Notes: generated from the letters alone by a model not told the origin. Counted from the first letter of the stretch, positions 51,227-60,145 are shown. The stretch is DNA of 60,145 nucleotides from Thiocapsa sp. KS1 (GCF_001499735.1 NZ_LN848257.1:4196422-4256566), one strand, 5' to 3'. Made by a program: numbers and translations.

Positions 51227-54200
51227 TTACCCGACCACCTGCGCGACCACCTCGTTCACTTGCCGCAGCCGGCGTTGCGGCTCGGCCATGTCTCGGTAAA
51301 ACCGCAGCTTGTCGCTGCCGTCGAGCTTGAATTCCTTGGGTTTTTGCTGAATCAGGCGGATCAGGTTGCCGGGGTCGATGGAGGGCGATGCGTCGAAAAG
51401 GATCCGCCCGCTCGCCGGCCCGGCCTCGATCTTGCAGATCCCGTAGGGCTGGACCTTCAGCTTCAGCTCGGTGATCTCGAGCAGGTTCTTGGCCGGCTCG
51501 GGCAGGAGGCCGAAGCGGTCGATCATCTCGACCTGCAGCTCCCGCAGATCGCCTGCCGTGGCGGCACTCGCAATCCGCTTGTACATCACGAGGCGTGCGT
51601 GCACGTCGGGCAGATAGTCGCTCGGCAGGAGGGCGGGTAGGCCGAGGTCGATCTCGGCGCCGTGACTGAGCGGACGGTCCAGCTCGGGCGTGCGCCCGGC
51701 CTTGAGCGCCTGAACCGCACGCTCCAGAAGATCCATGTAGAGCGAGAAGCCGACCTCGTGGATCTGACCGGATTGCTCGTCGCCGAGCAGCTCGCCGGCA
51801 CCGCGAATTTCGAGATCATGGGTCGCGAGCGTGAAGCCGGCACCCAGATCCTCCATGGACTCGATCGCTTCCAAGCGCTTCTTCGCATCCGCCGTCATGG
51901 CTTTGGTCGGCGGTGTGATCAGATAGGCATAGGCGCGATGGTGCGAGCGCCCGACCCGTCCACGCAGCTGATGCAGCTGTGCCAGGCCCAGTTTGTCGGC
52001 CCGATTGATGACGATGGTGTTGGCGCTCGGCACGTCGATGCCGCTCTCGATGATGGTGGTGCAGACCAGCAGGTTGAAGCGCTGGTGATAGAAGTCGCGC
52101 ATCACCCGTTCGAGATCGCGCTCGCGCATCTGTCCGTGCGCGACCTGCACGCGCGCCTCCGGGATCAGGGCCTCCAGCTTCTGCGCCTGGTTCTCGATCG
52201 TCTCCACCTCGTTGTGGAGGAAGTAGACCTGGCCGCCGCGCTTGAGCTCGCGCAGCACCGCCTCCTGGATCAGGCCATCGTTCCAGGGACTGACGAAGGT
52301 CTTGATCGGATGGCGCTCGACCGGCGGGGTGGCGATGATGGACAGATCGCGCAGGCCCGACATGGCCATGTTGAGTGTGCGCGGGATCGGCGTGGCGGTG
52401 AGCGTGAGGACATCGACCTCGCTGCGCAGATTCTTGAGCTGCTCCTTGTGGCGCACCCCGAAGCGGTGCTCCTCGTCGATGATTGCCAGCCCGAGATTCT
52501 TGAACTTCAGGCTGGGCTGCAGCAGCTTGTGGGTCCCGACCAGGATATCGACCGTGCCGTCGGCGAGGCCTTCGAGCACCTTCTTCTGCTCCTTTGCCGT
52601 GCGGAACCGCGACAGGCTCTCGATCTTGATCGGCCAGTCGGCGAAACGGTCGGAGAAGTTCTCGAAGTGCTGTTGGGCGAGCAGGGTGGTCGGCACCAGT
52701 ACGGCAACCTGCCGTCCGCCCTGCACGGCCATGAAGGCCGCCCGCATGGCGACCTCGGTCTTGCCGAAGCCGACATCGCCGCAGACCACCCGATCCATCG
52801 GCTTGGCGTCTTCCATATCCGAGATCACGCCCTCGATGGCGCGCAGCTGATCCGGCGTCTCCTCGAAGGGGAAGGCGGCTGCGAAGGCGGCATAGTCGTC
52901 GCCCGGTGCCGGGCAGGCCACGCCCTCGCGGGCGGCACGCCGTGCGTAGATATCGAGCAGCTCGGCGGCCACGTCGTGCGCCTTCTGCGCGGCCTTGCGC
53001 TTGATGCGATCCCACTGCTCGCCGCCGAGCCGGTGCAGGGGCGCGTTCTCTGGCGAGGCACCCGTGTAGCGCGAGATCAGATGCAGCGAGCTGACCGGGA
53101 CATAGAGCTTGTCGCTGTTGGCATATTCAAGCGCGAGGAACTCGGTGGTCATGCCGCCGACCTGCAGGGTCTGAAGCCCCAGATAGCGCCCGACGCCGTG
53201 CTCCTCGTGCACGACCGGCGCCCCCTCGGCCAGCTCGGTGAGGTTGCGCACGATGGCGTCGCTGTCGCGCTCGCGCGCTCGGCGCCGACGCTCCTGGCGC
53301 ACCCGCTCGCCGTAGAGCTGGGTTTCGGTCACCAGGGCGATGCCGCGGTCTTCCAGCAGCAGTCCGCGCTCCAGTGGCGCGACGGTCAACGCCAGGTCGA
53401 GGTCGCCTTCGATGAAGGATTGCCAGCCTTCGATCTGACGTGCCCGGATATTGAACCCGGCCAGATGCTCGGCGAGCATCTCGCGCCGACCCGTGCTCTC
53501 GGCGACGAACAGGACCCGGCGGCCCGGCGCGCTCAGGAAGTCCTGCAAGGCTTGCGCGGGATGCGCCGCGCGTGCCTGGATGGCCAGCGGGGGCAGGGTA
53601 GTGGTCGCGAAGTTGTGGAATGCCGCGTAGCCCTTGCGCCGCTCCGGCACTTCCGGTGACTGATAGAGGACCCCCGACAGCCGATTGAGTGCCCCGGCCA
53701 GCTCGTCCGGATGCAGATAGAGCCGGGCCGGCGGCAGGAGCGGACGCTCGATGTCGTGACGACGCTGCTCGTAGCGCTGGGCGACACCGGCGATGAAGGT
53801 CGCGGCGGTCTCGCGGCAGGCGTCGGATTCCAAGGCCAGGACACCCTCGGGCAGATAGTCGAGGAGTGTCGCGGTCGCCTCGAAAAAGAGCGGCAGATAG
53901 TATTCCAGCCCGCCCGGCGTGCGCCCTTCCGAGACCTCGCGATAGACCAGGCTGGCCTGCGGGTCGCCCTCGAAGGTTGCGCGATACCGCTGGCGGAAAC
54001 CCGAGATCGCCTCCTCGGTCAAGGGGAACTCGCGGGCCGGAAGCAGTCGTATTCGTTCCAGCTTGTCGTGCGAGCGTTGCGTCTCCGGGTCGAAGGTGCG
54101 GATGCTCTCCACCTCTTGGTCGAAGAGATCGATCCGCAGCGGGACCTCGCTGCCCATCGGGAAGACGTCGAGCAAGGATCCGCGCACCGCATACTCGCCG

Positions 54201-54718
54201 TGACCGATGACCTGGGAGACGCAGGAATAGCCGGCACGTTCCAGCCGGCGCCGGGTCGCATCCAGGTCCAGGCGATCCCCGACCGCAAGGACCAGAGACT
54301 GCCCGTCGACATACTCGCGCGGCGGCAAGCGCTGCATCAGGGTGGCGACCGGCACGACCAGGACGCCCTTGTCGAGCCCCGGCAAGCGGTGCAGCGTCAG
54401 GAGCCGCTCCGAGACCAACTCCGGAAGCGGCGAGAAGACGTCGTAGGGCAGGGTCTCCCAGTCCGGAAAACCCAGCAGCGGCAGCGCGCTCCCCTCCAGA
54501 AAGAATCCGAGCTCGGCACGCAGATGGGCCGCGGCCTGGACATCCGGGACAACCGCGAGAATCAGTCCCTCGTGCGCCCGGGCGGCCTCGGCGATTGCGA
54601 GTGCGATGCTCGCGCCGTACAGCCGCCCCCAGAGCAGGCGCTCGCCGGGTCGACCGGGCAGCGGCGGGTCGAGCGGAGAGGGCATCTGGTTCAGGGCCAC
54701 TGAGTGCATGGACGGCAT
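51227..54718 (-). CDS. mfd: Transcription-repair coupling factor Mfd
   Basis: This 1163-residue SF2 translocase removes RNA polymerase stalled at lesions and recruits UvrA. It has the UvrB-homology modules (N-term, about 30-350), the RNAP-interacting CarD-like domain (about 500-560; GAPVVHEEHGVGRYLGLQ), and translocase motifs GDVGFGKTEVAM, IIDEEHRFGV, LTATPIPRTL and QLRGRVGRS. A C-terminal TRCF domain ends it. Start: ATG 54718 has GAGG just upstream; ATGs at 54709 and 54685 are alternatives. Confidence 0.98.
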   Translation of the reverse strand: MPSMHSVALNQMPSPLDPPLPGRPGERLLWGRLYGASIALAIAEAARAHEGLILAVVPDVQAAAHLRAELGFFLEGSALPLLGFPDWETLPYDVFSPLPELVSERLLTLHRLPGLDKGVLVVPVATLMQRLPPREYVDGQSLVLAVGDRLDLDATRRRLERAGYSCVSQVIGHGEYAVRGSLLDVFPMGSEVPLRIDLFDQEVESIRTFDPETQRSHDKLERIRLLPAREFPLTEEAISGFRQRYRATFEGDPQASLVYREVSEGRTPGGLEYYLPLFFEATATLLDYLPEGVLALESDACRETAATFIAGVAQRYEQRRHDIERPLLPPARLYLHPDELAGALNRLSGVLYQSPEVPERRKGYAAFHNFATTTLPPLAIQARAAHPAQALQDFLSAPGRRVLFVAESTGRREMLAEHLAGFNIRARQIEGWQSFIEGDLDLALTVAPLERGLLLEDRGIALVTETQLYGERVRQERRRRARERDSDAIVRNLTELAEGAPVVHEEHGVGRYLGLQTLQVGGMTTEFLALEYANSDKLYVPVSSLHLISRYTGASPENAPLHRLGGEQWDRIKRKAAQKAHDVAAELLDIYARRAAREGVACPAPGDDYAAFAAAFPFEETPDQLRAIEGVISDMEDAKPMDRVVCGDVGFGKTEVAMRAAFMAVQGGRQVAVLVPTTLLAQQHFENFSDRFADWPIKIESLSRFRTAKEQKKVLEGLADGTVDILVGTHKLLQPSLKFKNLGLAIIDEEHRFGVRHKEQLKNLRSEVDVLTLTATPIPRTLNMAMSGLRDLSIIATPPVERHPIKTFVSPWNDGLIQEAVLRELKRGGQVYFLHNEVETIENQAQKLEALIPEARVQVAHGQMRERDLERVMRDFYHQRFNLLVCTTIIESGIDVPSANTIVINRADKLGLAQLHQLRGRVGRSHHRAYAYLITPPTKAMTADAKKRLEAIESMEDLGAGFTLATHDLEIRGAGELLGDEQSGQIHEVGFSLYMDLLERAVQALKAGRTPELDRPLSHGAEIDLGLPALLPSDYLPDVHARLVMYKRIASAATAGDLRELQVEMIDRFGLLPEPAKNLLEITELKLKVQPYGICKIEAGPASGRILFDASPSIDPGNLIRLIQQKPKEFKLDGSDKLRFYRDMAEPQRRLRQVNEVVAQVVG

Positions 54719-54977
54719 TAACCTCGCGACGACGACAGGGCGAGGATTCTCGCACAGCGTGGCTGCGGTTGCAGTGCAGGCGGCTCCGGCGGCTCGAGGG
54801 CGGTGCCCATGCATCGGGCGCCGGCATGCCGCTGTTGGGCCACCGGTCGTCCCGATTTTTACACGATCTTTAACGCTGGTTTCACGGCCGAATAACGGGC
54901 GGTTCGTAGGCTTTACTCAACACCGGAGCATCCCGGTGGATCAGCCCATAACCGACCCCGATCGAGGAGGAATCGCA

Positions 54978-56312
54978 ATGACCCGAAACGATGCCCTCGG
55001 CCTTCCCATGAGCGGCGCCGATGCGACCGCAGCCGATCTCTATCGACAGGCGCTCCATGAGTTTCAATGCTATCGGGGCGACCCGGTAAAGACGACGGAC
55101 CAGGTGTTGAGCCGGAGTCCGGAATTCGTCATGGCCCGGGTGCTTCATGCCTATCTGCATCTGCTGGGAACCGAGCCGGACGGATTTGCCGTGGCCCGTG
55201 CGGATCTGGAGACCGCCGAGACCCTTCCCGGCACGTCGCGCGAGCGCGCCCATCTCAGCGTCGTGAAACACCTCCTGGACAGCGAATGGCATGTCGCCTC
55301 GCGGATCCTGGAGGACATCGCCATCGATCACACGCACGACATCCTCGCGCTCCAGATCGGCCATCTGGTGGACTTCTACACGGGCTCGACCCGTTTGCTC
55401 CGGGACCGCATCGCACGCGCGCTGCCGGCCTGGTCCGCGGAGATGCCCGGCTATCACGCCCTGATCGGGATGCACGCCTTCGGACTGGAGGAGACCGGAC
55501 TCTACGCGCGTGCCGAGGCCGCGGGGCGGCGCGCGGTCGAGCTGCAGCGCCATGACGCCTGGGCCTGGCACGCCGTTGCCCATGTCATGGAGATGCAGGG
55601 CCGCACGACCGATGGCATCGCGTGGCTGCGCAGCGACTCGGACGCCTGGTCCGTCGACAATTTCTTTGCGGTGCACCTCTGGTGGCATTTGGCGCTCTAT
55701 CACCTGGAGGTGGGCGAGGTCGACGAGGTCCTGCGGCTGTTCGACGGACCCATCTACGGACCGCGCTCCCGAGTCGTGCTCGACATGATCGACGCCTCCG
55801 CACTCCTGTGGCGGCTGACGCTGCGGGGCATCCCGCTCGGCGCACGTTGGCAGGCCGTGGCCGATGGCTGGGAGCCGATCGCGGATGCGGGCAACTACGC
55901 CTTCAACGATGCCCACGCCATGATGGCCTTCACGGGTGCGCAGCGGCGAGGGGCCGCCGAGCGTGTCTTCGCGGCACAAACGCACGCAATGGATGGTTCG
56001 GGCGACAACCGGTTCTTTGTTCGCGAGGTCGGGTCTCCGGTCACCCATGCGATTTATGCCTTCGGCGAGGGCGACTATGCCGAGACGGTGCGTCTCCTGC
56101 GACCGGTCCGGGATCGGGCCAATCGGTTCGGCGGCAGCCATGCCCAACGGGATCTGATCGACCTGACCTTGATCGAGGCCGCGCTGCGGGACGGGCAGCT
56201 CGCCTTGGCACGGGCGCTGATTGCCGAGCGGACCGATCTCAAGCCGGACAGCGCCAGTGCGCGCGCCCTGCTGGCGAGAGCGGCCGAGCCGCGGGTACGT
56301 CAGGTTGCTTGA
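54978..56312 (+). CDS. TPR protein of the TTC38 family
   Basis: A 444-residue soluble helical-repeat protein. Tandem TPR-like helices run through most of its length; the distinctive blocks are MHAFGLEETGLYARAE, WAWHAVAHVMEMQGR, HLWWHLALYHLEVGEVDE and DAHAMMAFTGA. This pattern is shared with TTC38-type proteins in bacteria and eukaryotes, whose function is unknown. GAGGAGGAATCGCA before the ATG is a strong RBS. It is followed 59 bases on by the DsrE-like gene, likely one transcript. Confidence 0.88.
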   Translation: MTRNDALGLPMSGADATAADLYRQALHEFQCYRGDPVKTTDQVLSRSPEFVMARVLHAYLHLLGTEPDGFAVARADLETAETLPGTSRERAHLSVVKHLLDSEWHVASRILEDIAIDHTHDILALQIGHLVDFYTGSTRLLRDRIARALPAWSAEMPGYHALIGMHAFGLEETGLYARAEAAGRRAVELQRHDAWAWHAVAHVMEMQGRTTDGIAWLRSDSDAWSVDNFFAVHLWWHLALYHLEVGEVDEVLRLFDGPIYGPRSRVVLDMIDASALLWRLTLRGIPLGARWQAVADGWEPIADAGNYAFNDAHAMMAFTGAQRRGAAERVFAAQTHAMDGSGDNRFFVREVGSPVTHAIYAFGEGDYAETVRLLRPVRDRANRFGGSHAQRDLIDLTLIEAALRDGQLALARALIAERTDLKPDSASARALLARAAEPRVRQVA

Positions 56313-56371
56313 ACCTTTCAACAGGAAACGCCGCCGGGTCTCCGCGACACCCGGCGGCGGGAGTCCAGATC

Positions 56372-56944
56372 ATGTCATCCGCAACCCTTCAAGCTCTGCA
56401 ACACCCTGTTCAGCCAGGGATCTGCTTCGACACCGAGGCCACCATGCTTCAAACCGAGGAGGCCCCGACCGCCGGGCCGGATGGTGGGCCGGATGCGGGA
56501 CAGGCCGACCCGTCCGAGGCACCGCCCATCCGGCGCCTCGCCATCGTCGTCCGCGACGACGCCTTCGACCGGCTCCTCACCCCGCTGACCTTCGCCTGGG
56601 AGATGGGCCGCAAGGGCGTCGAGGTGGACATCCTGTTCGTCCTCTGGTCGGTGCGCCTCCTCACGCACGAGGGGGTGCTTGAGTGTCGGATGGATCCGCG
56701 CTACGCACATCGCGAGGACTGGTTGAAGCAAAGGCTGCAACGGGACGGGGATCCGCTCGACATTCATGCTTTCTTCAAGCTGCTCGCCTCGACCGGCCAC
56801 GTCCGGCTGCATGGCTGTCGACTGGCCGCCATGACGTTCGATGTCGCCGAAGACGACCTCTTGCCCGAGTCCGCGGGGATCATGGATCCGGGCGTCTTTC
56901 TCCAGACGATCGCCGCGCGGGCGGATCATTGCCAGTACTTCTGA
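56372..56944 (+). CDS. DsrE-like sulfur-relay family protein
   Basis: A 190-residue protein with a loose N-terminal tail (about 1-50) and a DsrE/peroxiredoxin-like domain: LAIVVRDDAFDRLLTPLTFAWEM (in part), MGRKGVEVDILFVLWSVRLL, and VRLHGCRLAAMTF with a Cys placed like the conserved Cys of these proteins. DsrE relatives pass sulfur atoms or act as regulators, which suits a sulfur oxidiser. It is not adjacent to other sulfur genes here. It lies behind the TTC38-type gene and converges with a BTAD regulator. Confidence 0.8.
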   Translation: MSSATLQALQHPVQPGICFDTEATMLQTEEAPTAGPDGGPDAGQADPSEAPPIRRLAIVVRDDAFDRLLTPLTFAWEMGRKGVEVDILFVLWSVRLLTHEGVLECRMDPRYAHREDWLKQRLQRDGDPLDIHAFFKLLASTGHVRLHGCRLAAMTFDVAEDDLLPESAGIMDPGVFLQTIAARADHCQYF

Positions 56945-56946
56945 TC

Positions 56947-57027
56947 TAAACCGCGCCTGGTGCGGTATGCGTCGTTTGCTGGATTGGCTGCGCCAGCTCC
57001 GACAACTGTCGGAGCTGGCGCGGTTTA
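56947..57027. repeat. Terminal-inverted-repeat element, copy 7 (81 bp), with strong hairpin
   Basis: TAAACCGCGCC (56947-56957) pairs with GGCGCGGTTTA (57017-57027). Inside, 56991-57003 and 57008-57020 form a perfect 13-bp stem with loop AACT. It fills the gap between two convergent stops (56944 and 57031) and probably acts as a bidirectional terminator. Confidence 0.85.
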
Positions 57028-57030
57028 GGT

Positions 57031-59061
57031 TTAACCGGGCCAGGGGCCCTCGGGAAAATCGCGCCAGAGATCATCCGGAATCACCAACCCGGCCCGGGCC
57101 AGCCCGTCGGCCCAGAAGCGCGCGTCCTCGATCCGGCTGAAGGGGTTGACGTGCAACAGCCAGCGCATCGGCTCCCGGGCGGTCGGCTCGCGGCCCTGCA
57201 TGATGTTGCGTCGGAACATCTCCCGAAAGGAGGCGAGATGCCGACGGGCTGCCTCCATCTGCCCGAGGTGTGCACTGGCCGCGGCCAAATAGGCCGTAAC
57301 GTCCGTGGCGACATGCGGTGCCTTCAGACCGAACGCGATCGCCGTCTCCAGCCGGCGGGCAACGAAGTTGGGATAGACGGCGTAGGCGAAGTACCAGTCG
57401 TCGTGATAGGGGTTCAAGCGCATCGCCAGCTCGATGCGCTCGGCGCCTCGCTCGGGCTGCCCGAGGTAGGCGTCGGCGATGGCCAGTTGCGCGAGCATAT
57501 CCGCATCGTTGGGGTTGAGCGCCTCGGCGCGATCCAGGTGTTGCTCCGCCCGCGCAAACTCGCGTCGATACAGCAGGACTCGACCCAGCACGAAGTGGGT
57601 GACATGGTCGGTCTCGTCCAGGGCGGCGCCGTCTCGCGCATGCTCGAAGGCCATGCGCTCGTCCTCGCGCCAGCGGTGCCAGGCGAGACAGGTCCACTCG
57701 TTGAAATAGGTCAGCGACAGGCCCGAGTGGGCACGTGCAAATCCCGGGTCCAGCTCGAGCGCCCTGCGAAACAGCGGCCGGCCCTCGGCCAGACTCTCGG
57801 GCGTGCCCTGACGCAGGCGGGCCATTCCGCGCAGCCAGCAGTCGTAGACCTCCAGGCTGTCGAGCGGCTTGCGCAGGGCTTGGCGCAGCAGATCGCCGTC
57901 GATGCGGGCCGCCAGCGCCGCGGCCACGCCGCGGGCGATCGCGTCGCGGGTCTCCGGTAGGCGGGTCGTCGCGACCTCGTGGCGATCGGACCAGACCAGA
58001 TGACCGGCGCGCACATCCAGCAGCTCGGTGCTCAGGCGCACGCGGTCGTTGCCGTGTCCGAGACTTCCGACGAGCAGATAGGTGGCGCCGAGACCTTCCC
58101 CGATCTCGCGCGGACTGGCTTGCAGATCCGCCTCGGCGAAGGAGGATTGCGCCGAGATCACCCGCAGCGACCGGAAGCGCGCGAGTGCGGAGACGACGTC
58201 CTCGGTGAAGCCGCGGACGAAGTAATCGCGCCCTGCGTCCTCGGAGGTTTCGCCCGTATCCGAGAAGGGTAGAACCGCAAGAACCGGCAGGGCGCCGAAA
58301 TCCGTCTCCTCGCGGGCGGTTGGGGCTGCGGGAGGCCGCGCGCGGATCGCCCGCCGCAGCGCTTCGGTCTCGGCCGAGGGGGCGACACCCAGACCCGCGG
58401 CCAAGGCTGCCCGGCAACGCTGGTACTCGCGCATGGCCGGGCCCAAGGCCCCGCGGCCGAGATGCAGGCGCATCAAGGCTTGATAGGTCTCCTCGGCGAG
58501 TGGCTCCAGCCGCACCAGGCGCTCGCCCAGATCGAGACTCGCCTCCAGGTCGCCCCGGTCGACATGCCGAGCCAGCAGGGCCTGCAACCCTCGCAACAGA
58601 CGTCGCCGCAGTCGCTCGGCTTCCGTCGCCCGCCAATCCTCGAAGGGTGCCTCCTCGATTGCGAGTCCCGCGAGGAATTCGCCCCGATACAGCTGCTCGG
58701 CCAGCTCCAGGTCGGCCGGCGACCCCGAGGTCAGCGCCGACTCGAGAGTCACCGCATCCACCTCCACGCCCGGCGGCGCGAGGCGAAGGCCCGGTCCGAC
58801 GGCCTCGATCAGTGTGCCGAGCTCATCCTCCAGGGCCTTGCGAAGCTGCGCCACGGCCTGACGGAGACTCCCGCGCGCCTGAGCCTCGGCACTGCGCGAC
58901 CAGAGCAGGTCGGCGAGACGCTCGCGCGTGATCGGGACGCCCGGCGGCATCGCGAGGATGGCAAGGAGTGCAGCGGCCTTGCGGGTCGGCAGCGTGATGG
59001 GCGCGCCGTCGCGTTCGACTGCGAAACCGCCCAGCAATTGGATATGCAACCTTGCGCTCAT
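57031..59061 (-). CDS. BTAD/SARP-type transcriptional regulator with TPR region
   Basis: In 676 residues: an OmpR-type winged helix (about 1-100; LHIQLLGGFAVERDG, RKAAALLAILA, LADLLWSRS), a bacterial transcriptional activator domain (about 105-245; LYRGEFLAGL, EETYQALMRLHLGRG), a middle region with AVLPFSDTGE and GRDYFVRGFTEDVVSALARF seen in adenylate-cyclase-linked and CadC-type regulators, and C-terminal TPRs (about 430-670; FNEWTCLAWHRW, RALELDPGFARAHSGL). No cyclase catalytic domain is present. These are usually ATP-independent activators. The targets are unknown; a methyltransferase lies 15 bases upstream and a DsrE-like gene is convergent. Confidence 0.9.
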   Translation of the reverse strand: MSARLHIQLLGGFAVERDGAPITLPTRKAAALLAILAMPPGVPITRERLADLLWSRSAEAQARGSLRQAVAQLRKALEDELGTLIEAVGPGLRLAPPGVEVDAVTLESALTSGSPADLELAEQLYRGEFLAGLAIEEAPFEDWRATEAERLRRRLLRGLQALLARHVDRGDLEASLDLGERLVRLEPLAEETYQALMRLHLGRGALGPAMREYQRCRAALAAGLGVAPSAETEALRRAIRARPPAAPTAREETDFGALPVLAVLPFSDTGETSEDAGRDYFVRGFTEDVVSALARFRSLRVISAQSSFAEADLQASPREIGEGLGATYLLVGSLGHGNDRVRLSTELLDVRAGHLVWSDRHEVATTRLPETRDAIARGVAAALAARIDGDLLRQALRKPLDSLEVYDCWLRGMARLRQGTPESLAEGRPLFRRALELDPGFARAHSGLSLTYFNEWTCLAWHRWREDERMAFEHARDGAALDETDHVTHFVLGRVLLYRREFARAEQHLDRAEALNPNDADMLAQLAIADAYLGQPERGAERIELAMRLNPYHDDWYFAYAVYPNFVARRLETAIAFGLKAPHVATDVTAYLAAASAHLGQMEAARRHLASFREMFRRNIMQGREPTAREPMRWLLHVNPFSRIEDARFWADGLARAGLVIPDDLWRDFPEGPWPG

Positions 59062-59076
59062 GTCGGTCTGCGGCCC

Positions 59077-59676
59077 TCAAATCCGTTGGGCGACCATCAA
59101 GGCCAGGTCGCTCAAACCGCTCTCGGGTGCGGCGAGGCGACCTTCCGCTCGATAAGCGCGGATGGTCAGATCGGGAAAGAGGGTGAGCAGCTCGTTGCGG
59201 GCAAGGCGATAGGCCGGATTGGTCGGGCCGCGGCTGCCGCGCGATTCCCGCGCAAAGGTCTGATAGAAGAGCAGACCGCCCGGACGCAGCGCGGCGGCGA
59301 TGCTCGGGGCCAGGGTGCGATCCAGAAAGTGTGCGACCAGGATCAGGTCGAAGCTCTCCGGACTTGGCGGCCGGGCGATCAGATCGCGGACCCGGGCATC
59401 GAGGTGCAGTCCTCGCAGGCGCGCCGCCTCCCGGAGTCGCGCAATCGCCGCGGGGGACAGATCCCATGCCGAGACCCGGAAGCCTCGTTCGGCCAGCCAA
59501 AGCGCGTTGCCGCCCAGTCCGCAGGCGAAGTCCAGGGCGGTGCCTCCCTCGGGGATCAGGTGCGGCCATTGGCACAGCACCAGCGCCGGTTTCGGGATCG
59601 CCGTCGCGCCTTCGTAGCGTGCGTCCCAAGAGCGGGCGAAGTCGTCGGCCGCGTTCGGCGAGGTTGGATGGGTCAT
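59077..59676 (-). CDS. SAM-dependent methyltransferase, class I
   Basis: A 199-residue Rossmann methyltransferase. Motif I is ALDFACGLGGNALWLAERGF, followed by VSAWDLSPAAI (acidic residue for SAM ribose), FDLILVAHFLDR and LRPGGLLFYQTF. It resembles small tellurite-resistance TehB-like or UbiE-like enzymes. The substrate is unknown. ATG 59676 was chosen by the start of homologous sequence. It is likely co-transcribed with the BTAD regulator, 15 bases downstream. Confidence 0.88.
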   Translation of the reverse strand: MTHPTSPNAADDFARSWDARYEGATAIPKPALVLCQWPHLIPEGGTALDFACGLGGNALWLAERGFRVSAWDLSPAAIARLREAARLRGLHLDARVRDLIARPPSPESFDLILVAHFLDRTLAPSIAAALRPGGLLFYQTFARESRGSRGPTNPAYRLARNELLTLFPDLTIRAYRAEGRLAAPESGLSDLALMVAQRI

Positions 59677-59716
59677 GGCTTGAAAGCGGTCGCTCGGAAG
59701 GATTTGTCTGCGCCGG

Positions 59717-59881
59717 TCAAGGTCCCGATCTCTCGAGGCGAGTGCCCCGGCGCAAGAGGTCTCCCTTCGGCTCGACCGACCAGGGGCCGACCCGAAAGCC
59801 ATTCTCTCCCCGTGTCGCGGGAGACAGGCCGGCAATGTGCCGGGTGAGGCCGGGTTCCAACGCAGTCTCGGGTTTGCTCAT
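59717..59881 (-). pseudogene. Possible remnant of a CadC-type winged-helix regulator
   Basis: A 54-codon frame ends in FRVGPWSVEPKGDLLRRG, which resembles the first strands of ToxR/CadC winged-helix domains (VRVGEWLVTP...). The rest of the domain is not found in any frame downstream. It could be a truncated gene or a small unrelated ORF. A longer 86-codon frame (59673-59933) overlaps it in another frame and looks random. Confidence 0.3.
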
Positions 59882-59988
59882 GGGCTTGAGTGTAGCCGAC
59901 GGAAAAGCGACGAAAGGTCCGCCCGAGAATCATCCGATCATCGGCGCGTTTCCTTACGAGCCGCCGACAGCGTCAACGCCGGGGCGCG

Positions 59989-60145
59989 TTATGCCCCCGG
60001 CGACGTGAGCGGAAATGCCTTGGCATAGCCTGCGCCGAGTCGCGGATCATCGCGCTCGGCAACCACGGCGCCGAGCCGCGCCCGCAGTCGAGCGTTGTTG
60101 CGATAGGCCCCCAGCTCGGCGATCGCGAACCCGGCGCTCGCGTGA
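59989..60145 (-). CDS. C-terminal 52 residues of an unidentified protein, cut by window edge
   Basis: Only the end is seen (AIAELGAYRNNARLRARLG...RLGAGYAKAFPL, stop TAA at 59989-59991). Codon choice looks coding. I cannot assign a family. Confidence 0.55.
   Translation of the reverse strand, partial: HASAGFAIAELGAYRNNARLRARLGAVVAERDDPRLGAGYAKAFPLTSPGA

Noticed and set aside
51662-53659. 665-codon plus-strand frame opposite mfd
   Set aside because: Shadow of mfd; composition is Arg/Leu/Gln-rich with no domain.
59673-59933. 86-codon minus-strand frame upstream of the methyltransferase
   Set aside because: No signal, domain or RBS; composition looks random. The overlapping ATGA with the methyltransferase start is likely chance.

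Overview
The window is GC-rich gammaproteobacterial chromosome, most likely from a purple sulfur bacterium (Chromatiaceae, near Thiocapsa or Allochromatium). The strongest pointer is a Tat-exported high-potential iron-sulfur protein at 42011-42379, whose mature part is close to Chromatiaceae HiPIP. Gammaproteobacterial gene order supports this (trxB-FemAB-like-aat-bpt-infA facing clpS-clpA, ftsH-glmM, ratA-rnfH, bamE/fur, mnmA-hflD). I see no transposase, prophage, CRISPR array, rRNA gene or tRNA gene. The window cuts a gene at each end.

Layout. 1-1067: N-terminal part of a metal-efflux membrane fusion protein. 1540-3369: three small secreted proteins built from exact 11-residue T-x-Q-x-G-x-x-N-x-N repeats (curlin-like amyloid ladders), then a small lipoprotein. 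3396-10051: a diguanylate cyclase translationally coupled to a double-length UvrA. 10529-13288: a tiny secreted peptide, a dCache/AlbA_2 membrane protein and a PH-domain membrane protein. 13471-20137: pepA, lptG, an RDD protein and a FixL/FixJ-type two-component pair. 20214-32128: central metabolism (DRE-TIM metallolyase, gltA, purB, acnA, icd) with an OmpA-like protein, hflD and mnmA. 32253-39674: cspD, clpS, clpA, infA, bpt, aat, a FemAB-like protein and trxB, which holds a nearly complete bacterial N-degron pathway. 39816-43445: a Na+/H+ antiporter, an NlpC/P60 lipoprotein, HiPIP and an unknown membrane protein. 43446-49029: rlmE, ftsH, glmM and an NSS transporter. 49213-54718: ratA, rnfH, bamE, fur and mfd. 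54978-60145: a TTC38-type TPR protein, a DsrE-like protein, a BTAD/SARP-type regulator, a methyltransferase, a possible winged-helix remnant and the C-terminus of an unknown protein.

Two things stand out. The first is the curlin-like cluster, which has no curli secretion gene beside it and lies about 5.6 kb from a diguanylate cyclase. The second is a family of 81-89 bp intergenic elements with 11-12 bp terminal inverted repeats (consensus TRAACCGCGYC ... GRCGCGGTTYA). There are eight copies plus one half copy. The two ends vary together so that pairing is mostly kept, and the ends often form the stop codon, start codon or Shine-Dalgarno region of the flanking gene. Dispersed GTAGGGTGGAC-type REP sequences are also present.

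Most genes are conserved housekeeping genes and are called with confidence. Exact start codons, the promoters and the functions of the small secreted proteins are less certain. All calls come from reading the sequence alone, without database searches.
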